The translations under genes and the position numbers were made by a program. The notes under the pieces were generated by a model, which saw only the letters and a list, made by a program, of their open reading frames with translations, made no database searches and had not been told where the DNA came from. A stretch of 8,387 bases of DNA. Origin: an uncultured Chloroflexota bacterium. GTDB taxonomy: Bacteria > Chloroflexota > Anaerolineae > Anaerolineales > Villigracilaceae. The stretch lies in the NCBI GenBank assembly GCA_903837815.1, contig CAILWD010000125.1, positions 1 through 8,387 on the forward strand, given 5' to 3'. The first letter of the stretch is position 1. Each line of letters opens with the position of its first letter. Below, piece by piece: positions 1 through 6,967 of the stretch.

Positions 1-787
1 CCAGGGCGCGGTCAAGGGTGACCTGCGATTCGAGGATGTCTCGTTCATGTATTCCGATGGCAAATCCGACGTGTTGAAAAACGTCTCGTTCCACGCCAAG
101 CCCGGACAGGCAATCGCCCTGCTTGGGTCAACGGGTTCGGGCAAGACTTCGCTCGTCAACCTGCTGCCGCGTTTCCACGAATACACGGGCGGACAAATCC
201 TGCTCGACGGCGTGGAGTTGAAGGACTACTCGCGCTCATACCTGCGCCAGCAAATCGGTATCGTGGAGCAGGAGCCGTTTTTGTTCAGCCGCTCAATCCG
301 TGAGAATATCCGCTACGGAGTCGGGCGCGACGTGTCAAACGAAGAAATGGAACGCGCCGCGAAAGCCGCCGCTGTGCATGACGTGATTCTGGGATTCCCC
401 GATGGCTACAACACGCTGGTCGGCGAAAAGGGCGTGACCCTCTCCGGCGGACAAAAGCAGCGCGTGGCGATTGCCCGCACCCTGTTGAAGAATCCGCGCA
501 TTTTGATTTTGGACGACTCGACTTCCTCGGTGGATACCGAGACCGAAGCCGAAATCCGCGAGGCGCTGAACGGCTTGATGAAAGACCGCACAACCTTCAT
601 CATCGCGCACCGCATTCAGTCCGTGATGGTCGCCGACCTGATCCTTGTTTTGGACAAGGGCGAGGTCATTCAAATGGGAACCCATGCCGAGTTGCTGAAA
701 GACGAGGCTGGCATGTATCGCAGGATTTACGACATTCAAACGAAGATCGACGCCGAGTTGGAAAAGGAGATTTCACGTGTCAACTAA
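1..787 (+). CDS. ABC exporter half-transporter, C-terminal ATPase domain (5' partial; degenerate-site subunit)
   Basis: This is the 3' part of an ABC half-transporter. The frame is open from base 2, so the ATG at 47 is internal and the membrane domain lies outside the window. Counting from that Met, the ATPase domain shows Walker A GSTGSGKT (27-34), a Q-loop (IGIVEQEPFLF), an intact signature LSGGQ (132-136), Walker B ILILDD with D156 and D157, the D-loop SSVD (160-163) and the switch His H188. The residue after the Walker B Asp is normally the catalytic Glu; here it is Asp (D157). In heterodimeric exporters such as TM287/288 and BmrC/BmrD this substitution marks the subunit that carries the poorly hydrolysing site. 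The other half is probably the gene at 1760, which keeps the Glu but has an altered signature. The substrate cannot be read from the sequence; a drug, lipid or peptide is possible. The gene overlaps the following methyltransferase. Confidence 0.93.
   Translation, partial: QGAVKGDLRFEDVSFMYSDGKSDVLKNVSFHAKPGQAIALLGSTGSGKTSLVNLLPRFHEYTGGQILLDGVELKDYSRSYLRQQIGIVEQEPFLFSRSIRENIRYGVGRDVSNEEMERAAKAAAVHDVILGFPDGYNTLVGEKGVTLSGGQKQRVAIARTLLKNPRILILDDSTSSVDTETEAEIREALNGLMKDRTTFIIAHRIQSVMVADLILVLDKGEVIQMGTHAELLKDEAGMYRRIYDIQTKIDAELEKEISRVN
764..769 (+). promoter_or_regulatory. Shine-Dalgarno site fixing the GTG start of the methyltransferase
   Basis: AAGGAG lies inside the last codons of the ABC gene, 7 bases before the GTG at 777. 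It supports GTG as the true start and implies that the two genes are translated as one coupled unit. Confidence 0.7.
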
Positions 788-1574
788 AGGAACAACTCAA
801 ATAACCGAACAGGATAACCTGAGCGAATATTCCGACCCCAAACTCTACGACTCGGAAAACCGCGACTTCGAACCAGATGGTCCCTTCATCCTCTCGCTGG
901 CAAAGGAACTTGGCGGCCGGGTATTGGAACTCGGCTGCGGTACGGGACGACTGACCATCCCGCTGGCTGAAAACGGCGTGGACATTGTCGGGCTGGACGT
1001 TGTGCCCGGCATGGTTGATCTGGCGAAGGAAAAGGCGGGCGGATTACCCATCGAATGGATCGTGGCGGATGTCCGCAAATTTCAACTGGGACAAAAGTTC
1101 AAGTTGATCTTTGAAGCGGGCAGCGTATTTCATCACATGCTGACCCGTCAGGATCAGGAGGCATACCTGGCGCGGGTGCGGGAGCATCTCGAAGACGGTG
1201 GTCGACTGGCACTCAGCATTTTCTTCCCCAAGTCGCACAACCTTGTCAGCAGTGACGAGGAGGAGGATTGGTTCACCGCGGAGCATCCCGACGGCTACGT
1301 GATCAGGGTCTCTGGCATCGACAAGTATGACGCGCTTCGACAAGTCAAAACCGAAACCGCTTACCGCCGCTGGACGGATGCAAGCGGAAAGGAAATGCTA
1401 CAAGTCGCGCCGCTGTCACTGCGCTACGTCTTCCCGCAGGAAATGGAAGCCCTGCTCCACTACAACGGCTTCGAGATCGTCGGGCAATACGGCAATTTCG
1501 ACAAAAGCCCCGTGACAGAGGAAAGCAGGCTGATTACCCTGATTTGCAAGAAACAACCACTCCCCGTTGGTTGA
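777..1574 (+). CDS. class I SAM-dependent methyltransferase
   Basis: This 265-residue soluble protein has a Rossmann-type methyltransferase fold. Motif I is VLELGCGTG (49-57), the SAM-binding glycine loop. The acidic residue at the end of the second strand is D74, in GLDVVPGM. The segment IVADVR with D98 is the usual adenine-contacting region. LIFEAGSVFHHML (110-122) matches the motif IV region, and LEDGGRLALSIF (138-149) is the conserved strand after it. The remaining C-terminal half probably shapes the acceptor pocket, and the acceptor is unknown. The gene starts at GTG, 11 bases inside the preceding ABC gene and behind a good ribosome site, so it is co-translated with the exporter. It may modify the exported compound or be a passenger gene. 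Its last three codons (PVG) and stop lie at the edge of a palindromic repeat, so the C-terminus may have been altered by repeat insertion. Confidence 0.9.
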   Translation: MSTKGTTQITEQDNLSEYSDPKLYDSENRDFEPDGPFILSLAKELGGRVLELGCGTGRLTIPLAENGVDIVGLDVVPGMVDLAKEKAGGLPIEWIVADVRKFQLGQKFKLIFEAGSVFHHMLTRQDQEAYLARVREHLEDGGRLALSIFFPKSHNLVSSDEEEDWFTAEHPDGYVIRVSGIDKYDALRQVKTETAYRRWTDASGKEMLQVAPLSLRYVFPQEMEALLHYNGFEIVGQYGNFDKSPVTEESRLITLICKKQPLPVG

Positions 1575-1639
1575 GTAGCCCTGAGCGAAAGCGAAGGGCG
1601 TACACTTGCACCAGCACGCAAGTGCAGGTGCCGAAACCA
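1568..1639 (+). repeat. left copy of the palindromic unit, carrying an extra hairpin
   Basis: The order is TGGTTGAGTAG (1568-1578), a short stem GCCCT (1578-1582) pairing with AGGGC (1595-1599), GTA (1600-1602), an extra 28-base segment (1603-1630), then CCGAAACCA (1631-1639). In the right copy GTA and CCGAAACCA are directly joined, so the 28 bases look like an insertion. The insertion forms its own hairpin, with CACTTGC (1603-1609) pairing with GCAAGTG (1618-1624) across an 8-base loop. The TGA stop of the methyltransferase (1572-1574) is part of this unit. Confidence 0.65.
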
Positions 1640-1684
1640 ACGACTGAATGGCAAGTACGAAATAAAAAGCATACATGGCATTGG

Positions 1685-1729
1685 TGGTTTCGGTACGGCG
1701 GCGGACGAGCATCGCCGCCTACTCAACCA
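1685..1729 (-). repeat. right copy of the palindromic unit, inverted
   Basis: Read on the minus strand, the order is TGGTTGAGTAG (1729-1719), a stem CGCCGCC / GGCGGCG (plus-strand arms 1697-1703 and 1713-1719, 9-base loop), GTA, then CCGAAACCA (1693-1685). The 7-bp GC-only stem is stronger than that of the left copy. No T-run follows it, so it is not an intrinsic terminator, although it could stall or protect the 3' end of the transcript. Confidence 0.65.
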
Positions 1730-1759
1730 CCAGCGTATGGATGTAACGGAGAATAAAAA

Positions 1760-3631
1760 ATGTCGGACGAACTCATCGAAATCGAAGAAGAGGAATTTAC
1801 CTCACAACTGACCATGCCCGTGCTGAAACGCATTGGGACATTGCTCAAACCGCACTGGAAATGGGTGCTGGGATTTTTCGTCTGCATTGCGCTGGTTTCA
1901 GGCTTGGATGCATACTTCACCTTCCTCAGCAAGCAGTTTATCGACCAGGGCATCACGCTTGGGAACAAGGACAGGCTGTTTCAACTCGCTGAAATTTACG
2001 GCGGGTTGATTGTGATTCAAGCGGGCGCAGTGTTCACGTTCATTTACCTCGCGGGCGTGCTCGGCGAGCGGATTCAATACGACCTGCGCAAGATGCTCTT
2101 CAACCATTTGCAGGACCTCTCGCTCTCGTACTACGCCCAAAACGCCGTCGGGCGCATGATCGCGCGCGTCACCTCAGACACGGGGCGCGTCTCTGACCTG
2201 CTGACCTGGGGCATCGTAGATACGACCTGGGCGGTGATGAATATCGTCTCGTCCACAGTCTTCATGCTGATTATCAACTGGCGGCTGGCGTTGATCGTCT
2301 TCACCATCATCCCCGTCATGATGTGGATTGCCGTCGAATTCCGCAAGCGGATTCTGGAGCAGTTCCGCGTCTCGCGCCGCGCCAACAGCAAAATTACGGG
2401 CGCGTACAACGAGAATTTTCAGGGGACTCGCGTGGTCAAGGCGCTGGGGCGCGAAGACGAAAACACGCGCGAGTTTCAAGGGCTGACCTCCACCATGTAT
2501 CATGCCTCGTATCGCGCCGCGTGGCTCTCCGCGCTCTTTTTGCCCACCGTCCAGTTGATTGCCGCCCTCGCGCTGGGATTCATCGTCGGCTACGGCGGGT
2601 TGCAGATCGATTTAGGGTTGATGACCATCGGCGGGATTCAGGCTTTCGTTTCGTACCTGACCTTTATGATGTGGCCCATTCAAGATTTGGCGCGGGTCTA
2701 TTCCGAAATGCAGCATTCGATCGCCTCAGCGGAACGGATCTTCAAGCTGGTGGACACCCCGCCCGAAGTCCACAACCGACCCGACGCGGTGGAGGCAAAG
2801 ACCCTGCTTGGCGAAATCGAATTCGAGCACGTGGATTTTTTCTACGAAGACCGCAAGCCCGTGTTGACCGATTTCACGCTCAAGGTTCAGCCCGGCGAAA
2901 TGATCGCGCTGGTAGGACCCACTGGCGGCGGAAAATCCACCATTGTCAATTTGCTGTGCCGCTTTTATGAGCCGCAGAACGGCGTGATCCGCATCAACGG
3001 CATGGATTACATGGACTATCAACTGGAATCCATCCACAACAAGATCGGCATCGTATTGCAAACCCCGCACCTGTTTTCTGGGACGGTGCGCGAGAACATC
3101 CGCTACGGACGGCTGGACGCCAGCGACGCGGACGTGGAGGAAGCCGCCAGGATTGCGGGCGCGCATGATTTCATTGCCGAAGGGCTGGAAAAAGGCTACG
3201 AGCAAAATGTGGGCGAAAGCGGCAACCTGCTCTCGGTGGGACAAAAGCAGTTAATTTCGCTTGCCCGCGCCGCCCTTGCCCGCCCCGAACTTTTCATCAT
3301 GGACGAGGCAACTTCCTCGGTGGACACGCTGACCGAGGCGCGGATTCAAAAAGGCATGGAAGCCTTGATGGAGGGTCGCACGTCCTTTGTCATCGCGCAC
3401 CGCCTGAGCACCATCCGCCGCGCCAACCGCATTCTGGTCATCGAGAACGGGAAGATTGCCGAGCAGGGCACGCACGCCGATTTGTTGAAATTACGCGGGC
3501 ATTATTACAGGTTGTACACCCAGCAGTTCCGCCATGAGTTGGAGGTGGCGTACGGGGTCTCTGATGACGAGTCGACTGATGTGTTGAAAGAAAAGGAAGT
3601 GATGGCAGGCGAATCTGTGGCAGCGGATTAA
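1760..3631 (+). CDS. ABC exporter half-transporter, complete (catalytic-Glu subunit with altered signature)
   Basis: This 623-residue half-transporter has a membrane domain followed by an ATPase domain, the usual exporter order and length. An acidic N-terminal tail precedes about six membrane helices, near residues 35-52, 78-100, 151-171, 174-192, 256-276 and 288-306. The ATPase domain shows an A-loop Tyr (Y362), Walker A GPTGGGKST (386-394), a Q-loop (GIVLQTPHLF), the signature LSVGQ (491-495) with Val in place of Gly, Walker B FIMDE with D515 and catalytic E516, the D-loop SSVD and the switch His in VIAHRLST. The intact Glu with a defective signature mirrors the upstream ABC gene, so the two probably form one heterodimer. 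The start is ATG with GGAG at 1748-1751, 8 bases upstream. No promoter is evident in the repeat-filled gap, so read-through from upstream is likely. The substrate is unknown. Confidence 0.95.
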   Translation: MSDELIEIEEEEFTSQLTMPVLKRIGTLLKPHWKWVLGFFVCIALVSGLDAYFTFLSKQFIDQGITLGNKDRLFQLAEIYGGLIVIQAGAVFTFIYLAGVLGERIQYDLRKMLFNHLQDLSLSYYAQNAVGRMIARVTSDTGRVSDLLTWGIVDTTWAVMNIVSSTVFMLIINWRLALIVFTIIPVMMWIAVEFRKRILEQFRVSRRANSKITGAYNENFQGTRVVKALGREDENTREFQGLTSTMYHASYRAAWLSALFLPTVQLIAALALGFIVGYGGLQIDLGLMTIGGIQAFVSYLTFMMWPIQDLARVYSEMQHSIASAERIFKLVDTPPEVHNRPDAVEAKTLLGEIEFEHVDFFYEDRKPVLTDFTLKVQPGEMIALVGPTGGGKSTIVNLLCRFYEPQNGVIRINGMDYMDYQLESIHNKIGIVLQTPHLFSGTVRENIRYGRLDASDADVEEAARIAGAHDFIAEGLEKGYEQNVGESGNLLSVGQKQLISLARAALARPELFIMDEATSSVDTLTEARIQKGMEALMEGRTSFVIAHRLSTIRRANRILVIENGKIAEQGTHADLLKLRGHYYRLYTQQFRHELEVAYGVSDDESTDVLKEKEVMAGESVAAD

Positions 3632-3632
3632 G

Positions 3633-3674
3633 AAAAAAACCTTCGAGCCGTCAGAAAATCTCGGAGGTTTTTTT
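3633..3674. terminator. bidirectional intrinsic terminator between convergent genes
   Basis: The arms 3633-3647 and 3660-3674 pair over 15 positions with a single G-U wobble, around a 12-base loop. The left arm starts with seven A and the right arm ends with seven T, so both strands give a stem followed by a U-run. It begins just after the stop of the ABC gene (3631) and ends just before the stop of the minus-strand gene (3677), so it serves both transcription units. Confidence 0.9.
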
Positions 3675-3676
3675 CT

Positions 3677-4204
3677 TTACTTAAACCACCGTATAAAACT
3701 TTCCCACATACCGCCTGGAGTCAGCCATTCCGGAAAACCCCGTACGCCTTCTTCAGTAATAATTGCATGTAAGCACTGCGCTTTGGAAATAAATTCGTCA
3801 TATGACTTGGAAAGCGTTTCCATCTCATCGGGTAAACGGCTCCCCTTGCTTGAACTTAATAGGCGCGCTTCGAATACGATGGAAGAACCAACGAATTCTC
3901 TTATGGCATTAAACATTTTTGAACTGCCGATACTTTGAGCTACACCCAGCCATCGTTGAACACTTATCTGACTTTTTTGTTTTAGATCAAAGATAGTGTT
4001 ATCAGACCATAACGAAGTGGGCAAGGTGTTTTTCTCGTTAACTGCTGTGATATACGAAATATTTGCGTCGACCCAATCCCTCATTTTTTCCAGTAGTTCT
4101 TTCCGTGCCTCGATGGCTTTGCCTACATAAGAACCATATGCGCTTGCTATAAGCCCGAACAAAAAAGAAAGTATGGATAAGAATACTGCAGATACGAAAG
4201 TCAT
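3677..4204 (-). CDS. unknown protein with one N-terminal membrane segment
   Basis: I do not recognise this 175-residue protein. Residues 3-24 form one hydrophobic segment rich in Phe, Leu, Ser and Ala, followed by KAIEARKELLEK. This fits a signal-anchor with the C-terminal part in the cytoplasm. The rest is mixed helical with no visible catalytic motif, and it ends in an aromatic-rich tail (MWESFIRWFK). The ATG overlaps the stop of the 890-residue gene as ATGA. AAGGAG at 4220-4215 lies 10 bases before the ATG, inside the upstream coding sequence, so translation is probably coupled. The base composition is clearly more AT-rich than the ABC and GNAT genes: the line 3901-3960 has 24 G+C of 60, against 38 of 60 at 2521-2580. 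Together with the upstream gene it suggests an anchored partner of a soluble scaffold. That is inference. Confidence 0.75.
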   Translation of the reverse strand: MTFVSAVFLSILSFLFGLIASAYGSYVGKAIEARKELLEKMRDWVDANISYITAVNEKNTLPTSLWSDNTIFDLKQKSQISVQRWLGVAQSIGSSKMFNAIREFVGSSIVFEARLLSSSKGSRLPDEMETLSKSYDEFISKAQCLHAIITEEGVRGFPEWLTPGGMWESFIRWFK

Positions 4205-6873
4205 GTGTTAACGTCTCCTTTTGCAATGGTGCCCCAACCGTTTGCAGAATCATTAGCATCTTTAATCGAAGATGCCTTCCTAAGTATCCTGGCAGCTTCT
4301 TCTTGGTTGCCTAGCCTGGCATGAGCCTCGGACAAAAGGCATAACAAACTCACAGTTTCGCCATATTCGATAATCGCATTTTCCAATTCAGTTATTATTG
4401 GGCGAACATCCTGTTTTACAGTTAGTAACCTGCCTAGCTTGGTAGTGATTTTACCGATACGCGCCAATTGAAGATTCTTAGTTATTTCTTCTGAACATGG
4501 GTAGAATTTATCAATCTTGGACCAAATCGAAATCGCGAAATCATCCCCCTTAATTTTCGCTTGATACTTAGCCCATTGTACTTCCGCCCAGCGTACCGCA
4601 GCATTTTCATCGGCACAGTAAATCAAGTTGCCTTCGCGTAAAATCCTAGCAAAACGCGCCAAGTTGTGAAGAGTGTCAACCTCTTTCCAGTTCCCATCAT
4701 GTTCACCGTACGCTTTTTGAATCGTTTCCAGACATTTGACCCGCAAATCCGAAGCAACATCTACTGCGTTTTTGCGGGCATCAGGAGTCCGAAGAGTAAA
4801 GGCATACTCCGGGAGTTCAGGGTAGGGCTTTTCCATTACGATGCCTCCCAGGTAGCGAAAGATCTGCAATGCCTCGAGTCGTTCCTCCTCCTGCCCATTA
4901 CGAAGCGCTACCGCACGGTCGTAAGCGGGCTGCGCAATGGGGGTATTTTGAATTGCCGCAGCTATGACCTGGATTTCGGTTTCCAACCGTTTTTCCAGTA
5001 TCGCCTTACGCTGGGGATCTTTTTCTGTGGCGAGGATTTGGGAAAGGATGGAGTTTGCCTTCTTGATTTCGAGGTTATCCAGCAGGGTGCGAACATCTTC
5101 AATGCGAACTTCCTGCTCGGCTTCGGCATATAACATCTCAACCTGCCCTGCCAGATTGCCAAAATAATCACCATCCTTGATTTTGATCATCAGATCAAAG
5201 ACACGCTTCCAGTCTCCATGGACTCGCGCCCTACGCACCTCGCGAAGTTGTTCGACCGCATTGCGGTATTGATCCAATTCTGAAATAAAGGTCCTCATTT
5301 CGGGAAGCGCAGCGAAGCGCTCATCCTTACGCATCTCTTCCAGTTTTTTCAGCGCTGCCTCCATCCTTTTCGGATCCTCGGCTTCCTTGCGTATCTGCAA
5401 AGCCTGTGCGTCGAATTCAAGCAGGAGTTTTCCCTGCTTCACCAAGGCATGTAATTGTTGGGGCTTTTCGGACTGGGGCCAGACATCAAACAGACGCATC
5501 GCCTCACCAACCATTTGACGAGCTTCGACAGATTCAACCTCGCCCAACAGACCACGCGCCTGCGCAAAAGCATCCTCCATTTTCCGTGCGACAAAAGCAA
5601 TTGCCTTGTCGCGTGCCTGGGAAATCTCGACTTCCATGCCGGGAAGATAAGCAAAGGTTCCCTGCGCCTTCAAAATGAGGCCAAAGGCTTTGACTGCATC
5701 CTCCTGCGCTGTTGCCTGGACAAGAAATGCCTCGGCACCTTTTTGCTGTTCGAGCAATTGGTTAATATCTTCTAATTTCTTCTCGAGGTCGCGACGGTGA
5801 TGCTCATGAAAAGGCTTCGACAGGGCATTTTCGAGACGGGATCTTGCGCCGCCAGGATGAGCCGGCAACAACCCATTAATAACATCCAGCTCATATTGCG
5901 CTGTATCTGCTGACTGATGCTCTAGCAACCCATCCGCCTCACGCATCATATCAAAAGCGGGCTTTTCGTGATCAGTCGTAATATCGAAGATAAATGTTTC
6001 ACCTTGCGCCAAGCGATTGGCGATTCTGTCCCTAGCTTCCTTGCGTGCCGCAAGGTCGCCAAAACGCATCATGGTCGTTTCATCGCCTTGCGCAGTGCGA
6101 ATCTGGTTGTACTTTTCCCTTGCCTCCTGCAAAAGTTTCTGCAAGTCGTTAGATAACCTTCCTTCAGCATCCAACGACTCCGCCTCATAAACCGCTACTC
6201 CCAATCGCTTGATGTTCTTCAGATCTCGCAAACCGCCGCGAAGTTCAGTTGCTTTTTGAGAAGATAATTCCTCAGATAGTGTATTGCTATCCATCTGACG
6301 CAATCGAGATTTAGCATACTCATTATCAGGATCGAGGTCAAGAGTCTTTTCGTAATACCGGTGCGCTTTTTCCTTATCACCGCTCTTTAGAATTTCGTCA
6401 CCCTTTTTGTTGGTTAGGGAAACAGCGTGTCCCCGCTTTTGGCGCGCCTCTTCCAGTAATTGCGCCGCCCGGTCTTTTGCGTCGCCGGTTGCGCGACTTT
6501 CCACTGCGCCTGCCAATGCAACAGCCTGCCGCAAACGTCCCATATCAATATGCTCGCGGATTTCCTTTATTTTTTCCTGAATATTACGTTCTTCCGGGGT
6601 GAGCGAAGCGACTTCTTTGTCCTCCTGCGGCGTGATTTTTTCTTTTGATTCTACGCTTGCCTCAAGCATTGCTGGAGAAACCACACCCACACCGAATTCG
6701 CTCAAATCGATAGGACATGTACCCTGCCTGCCATCATTCAACCAGGCAGTCAATTGGCTAGCTTTATTACGGTAAATCGCCGCACCGCTATAATCCATCG
6801 CATCATCAAGTTCCACGATTAATGATTCTATTTTTAGCAGAATTCTATTGTAATCAATCAGGGAATTTGACAT
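4201..6873 (-). CDS. large soluble helical-repeat (TPR-like, coiled-coil) protein of unknown function
   Basis: This 890-residue protein is strongly helical, charged and Ala/Glu/Lys/Leu-rich. It has no signal peptide or membrane segment. Residues 1-65 look like a separate small helical module, joined by a polar linker (about 70-92) to a long repeat region. TPR-like helical pairs are visible around 150-185 (KKGDEILKSGDKEKAHRYYE) and 826-868 (LLSEAHARLGNQEEAARILR). The stretch from about 200 to 640 resembles repeated helical hairpins or coiled coil. No nucleotide-binding, protease or nuclease motif was found, so a scaffold or adaptor role is the most one can infer. The ATG at 6873 has only a weak ribosome site (a GAGAGAGA run) but follows a good promoter, and no better start is seen. 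Its end overlaps the 175-residue membrane protein gene, the likely partner. An automatic 'tetratricopeptide repeat protein' label would be expected. Confidence 0.82.
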   Translation of the reverse strand: MSNSLIDYNRILLKIESLIVELDDAMDYSGAAIYRNKASQLTAWLNDGRQGTCPIDLSEFGVGVVSPAMLEASVESKEKITPQEDKEVASLTPEERNIQEKIKEIREHIDMGRLRQAVALAGAVESRATGDAKDRAAQLLEEARQKRGHAVSLTNKKGDEILKSGDKEKAHRYYEKTLDLDPDNEYAKSRLRQMDSNTLSEELSSQKATELRGGLRDLKNIKRLGVAVYEAESLDAEGRLSNDLQKLLQEAREKYNQIRTAQGDETTMMRFGDLAARKEARDRIANRLAQGETFIFDITTDHEKPAFDMMREADGLLEHQSADTAQYELDVINGLLPAHPGGARSRLENALSKPFHEHHRRDLEKKLEDINQLLEQQKGAEAFLVQATAQEDAVKAFGLILKAQGTFAYLPGMEVEISQARDKAIAFVARKMEDAFAQARGLLGEVESVEARQMVGEAMRLFDVWPQSEKPQQLHALVKQGKLLLEFDAQALQIRKEAEDPKRMEAALKKLEEMRKDERFAALPEMRTFISELDQYRNAVEQLREVRRARVHGDWKRVFDLMIKIKDGDYFGNLAGQVEMLYAEAEQEVRIEDVRTLLDNLEIKKANSILSQILATEKDPQRKAILEKRLETEIQVIAAAIQNTPIAQPAYDRAVALRNGQEEERLEALQIFRYLGGIVMEKPYPELPEYAFTLRTPDARKNAVDVASDLRVKCLETIQKAYGEHDGNWKEVDTLHNLARFARILREGNLIYCADENAAVRWAEVQWAKYQAKIKGDDFAISIWSKIDKFYPCSEEITKNLQLARIGKITTKLGRLLTVKQDVRPIITELENAIIEYGETVSLLCLLSEAHARLGNQEEAARILRKASSIKDANDSANGWGTIAKGDVNT

Positions 6874-6925
6874 GAGAGTCTCTCTCTTACGAAGAATAAT
6901 GAGTTTTGAATGAGTTGTGTTTTGG

Positions 6926-6934
6926 ATTATAGCA
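6926..6934 (-). promoter_or_regulatory. extended -10 promoter for the 890/175-residue gene pair
   Basis: On the minus strand TGCTATAAT is a perfect -10 hexamer with the TGn extension. The expected transcription start is near 6919, giving a leader of about 46 bases to the ATG at 6873. The -35 region at 17-base spacing (GTGTAA) is weak, as is usual for extended -10 promoters. Confidence 0.65.
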
Positions 6935-6967
6935 CTATGAATTTCATTTTACACTTTGAAAAATTGA

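Larger units (their letters stand above)
1568..1729. repeat. paired REP-like palindromic element with 11-bp terminal inverted repeats
   Basis: The element begins with TGGTTGAGTAG (1568-1578) and ends with its exact reverse complement, CTACTCAACCA (1719-1729). It also holds CCGAAACCA (1631-1639) and its complement TGGTTTCGG (1685-1693). It therefore reads as two facing copies of one unit with the form TGGTTGAGTAG, stem-loop, GTA, CCGAAACCA. The central spacer is 1640-1684. It fills most of the gap between the methyltransferase and the second ABC gene. It encodes no transposase, and no clear target-site duplication flanks it. A REP/BIME-like or MITE-like non-autonomous element fits best. Similar motifs recur in high-GC bacterial genomes as far as I recall, but I could not check this. 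Confidence 0.75.

Noticed and set aside
335..739. 134-codon minus-strand open frame opposite the first ABC gene
   Set aside because: It lies wholly opposite a well-supported ATPase domain, and its translation has no family features. It is a by-product of high GC codon use.
1256..1267. GAGGAGGAGG run as a simple repeat
   Set aside because: It only encodes a short acidic stretch (DEEEDW) inside the methyltransferase.
1697..1719. GC-rich hairpin as an intrinsic terminator before the second ABC gene
   Set aside because: No T-run follows the stem, and the hairpin is explained as the stem of the repeat unit.
2323..2970. 215-codon plus-strand frame inside the second ABC gene
   Set aside because: It is very Arg-rich and overlaps the membrane and Walker A coding region in another frame. 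It has no ribosome site.
2726..3244. 172-codon minus-strand frame opposite the second ABC gene
   Set aside because: It is antisense to the conserved ATPase domain, and its composition mirrors the sense gene's codon use.
4666..5133. 155-codon plus-strand frame opposite the 890-residue gene
   Set aside because: It has no promoter or ribosome site and no family resemblance, and it lies inside a continuous long gene.
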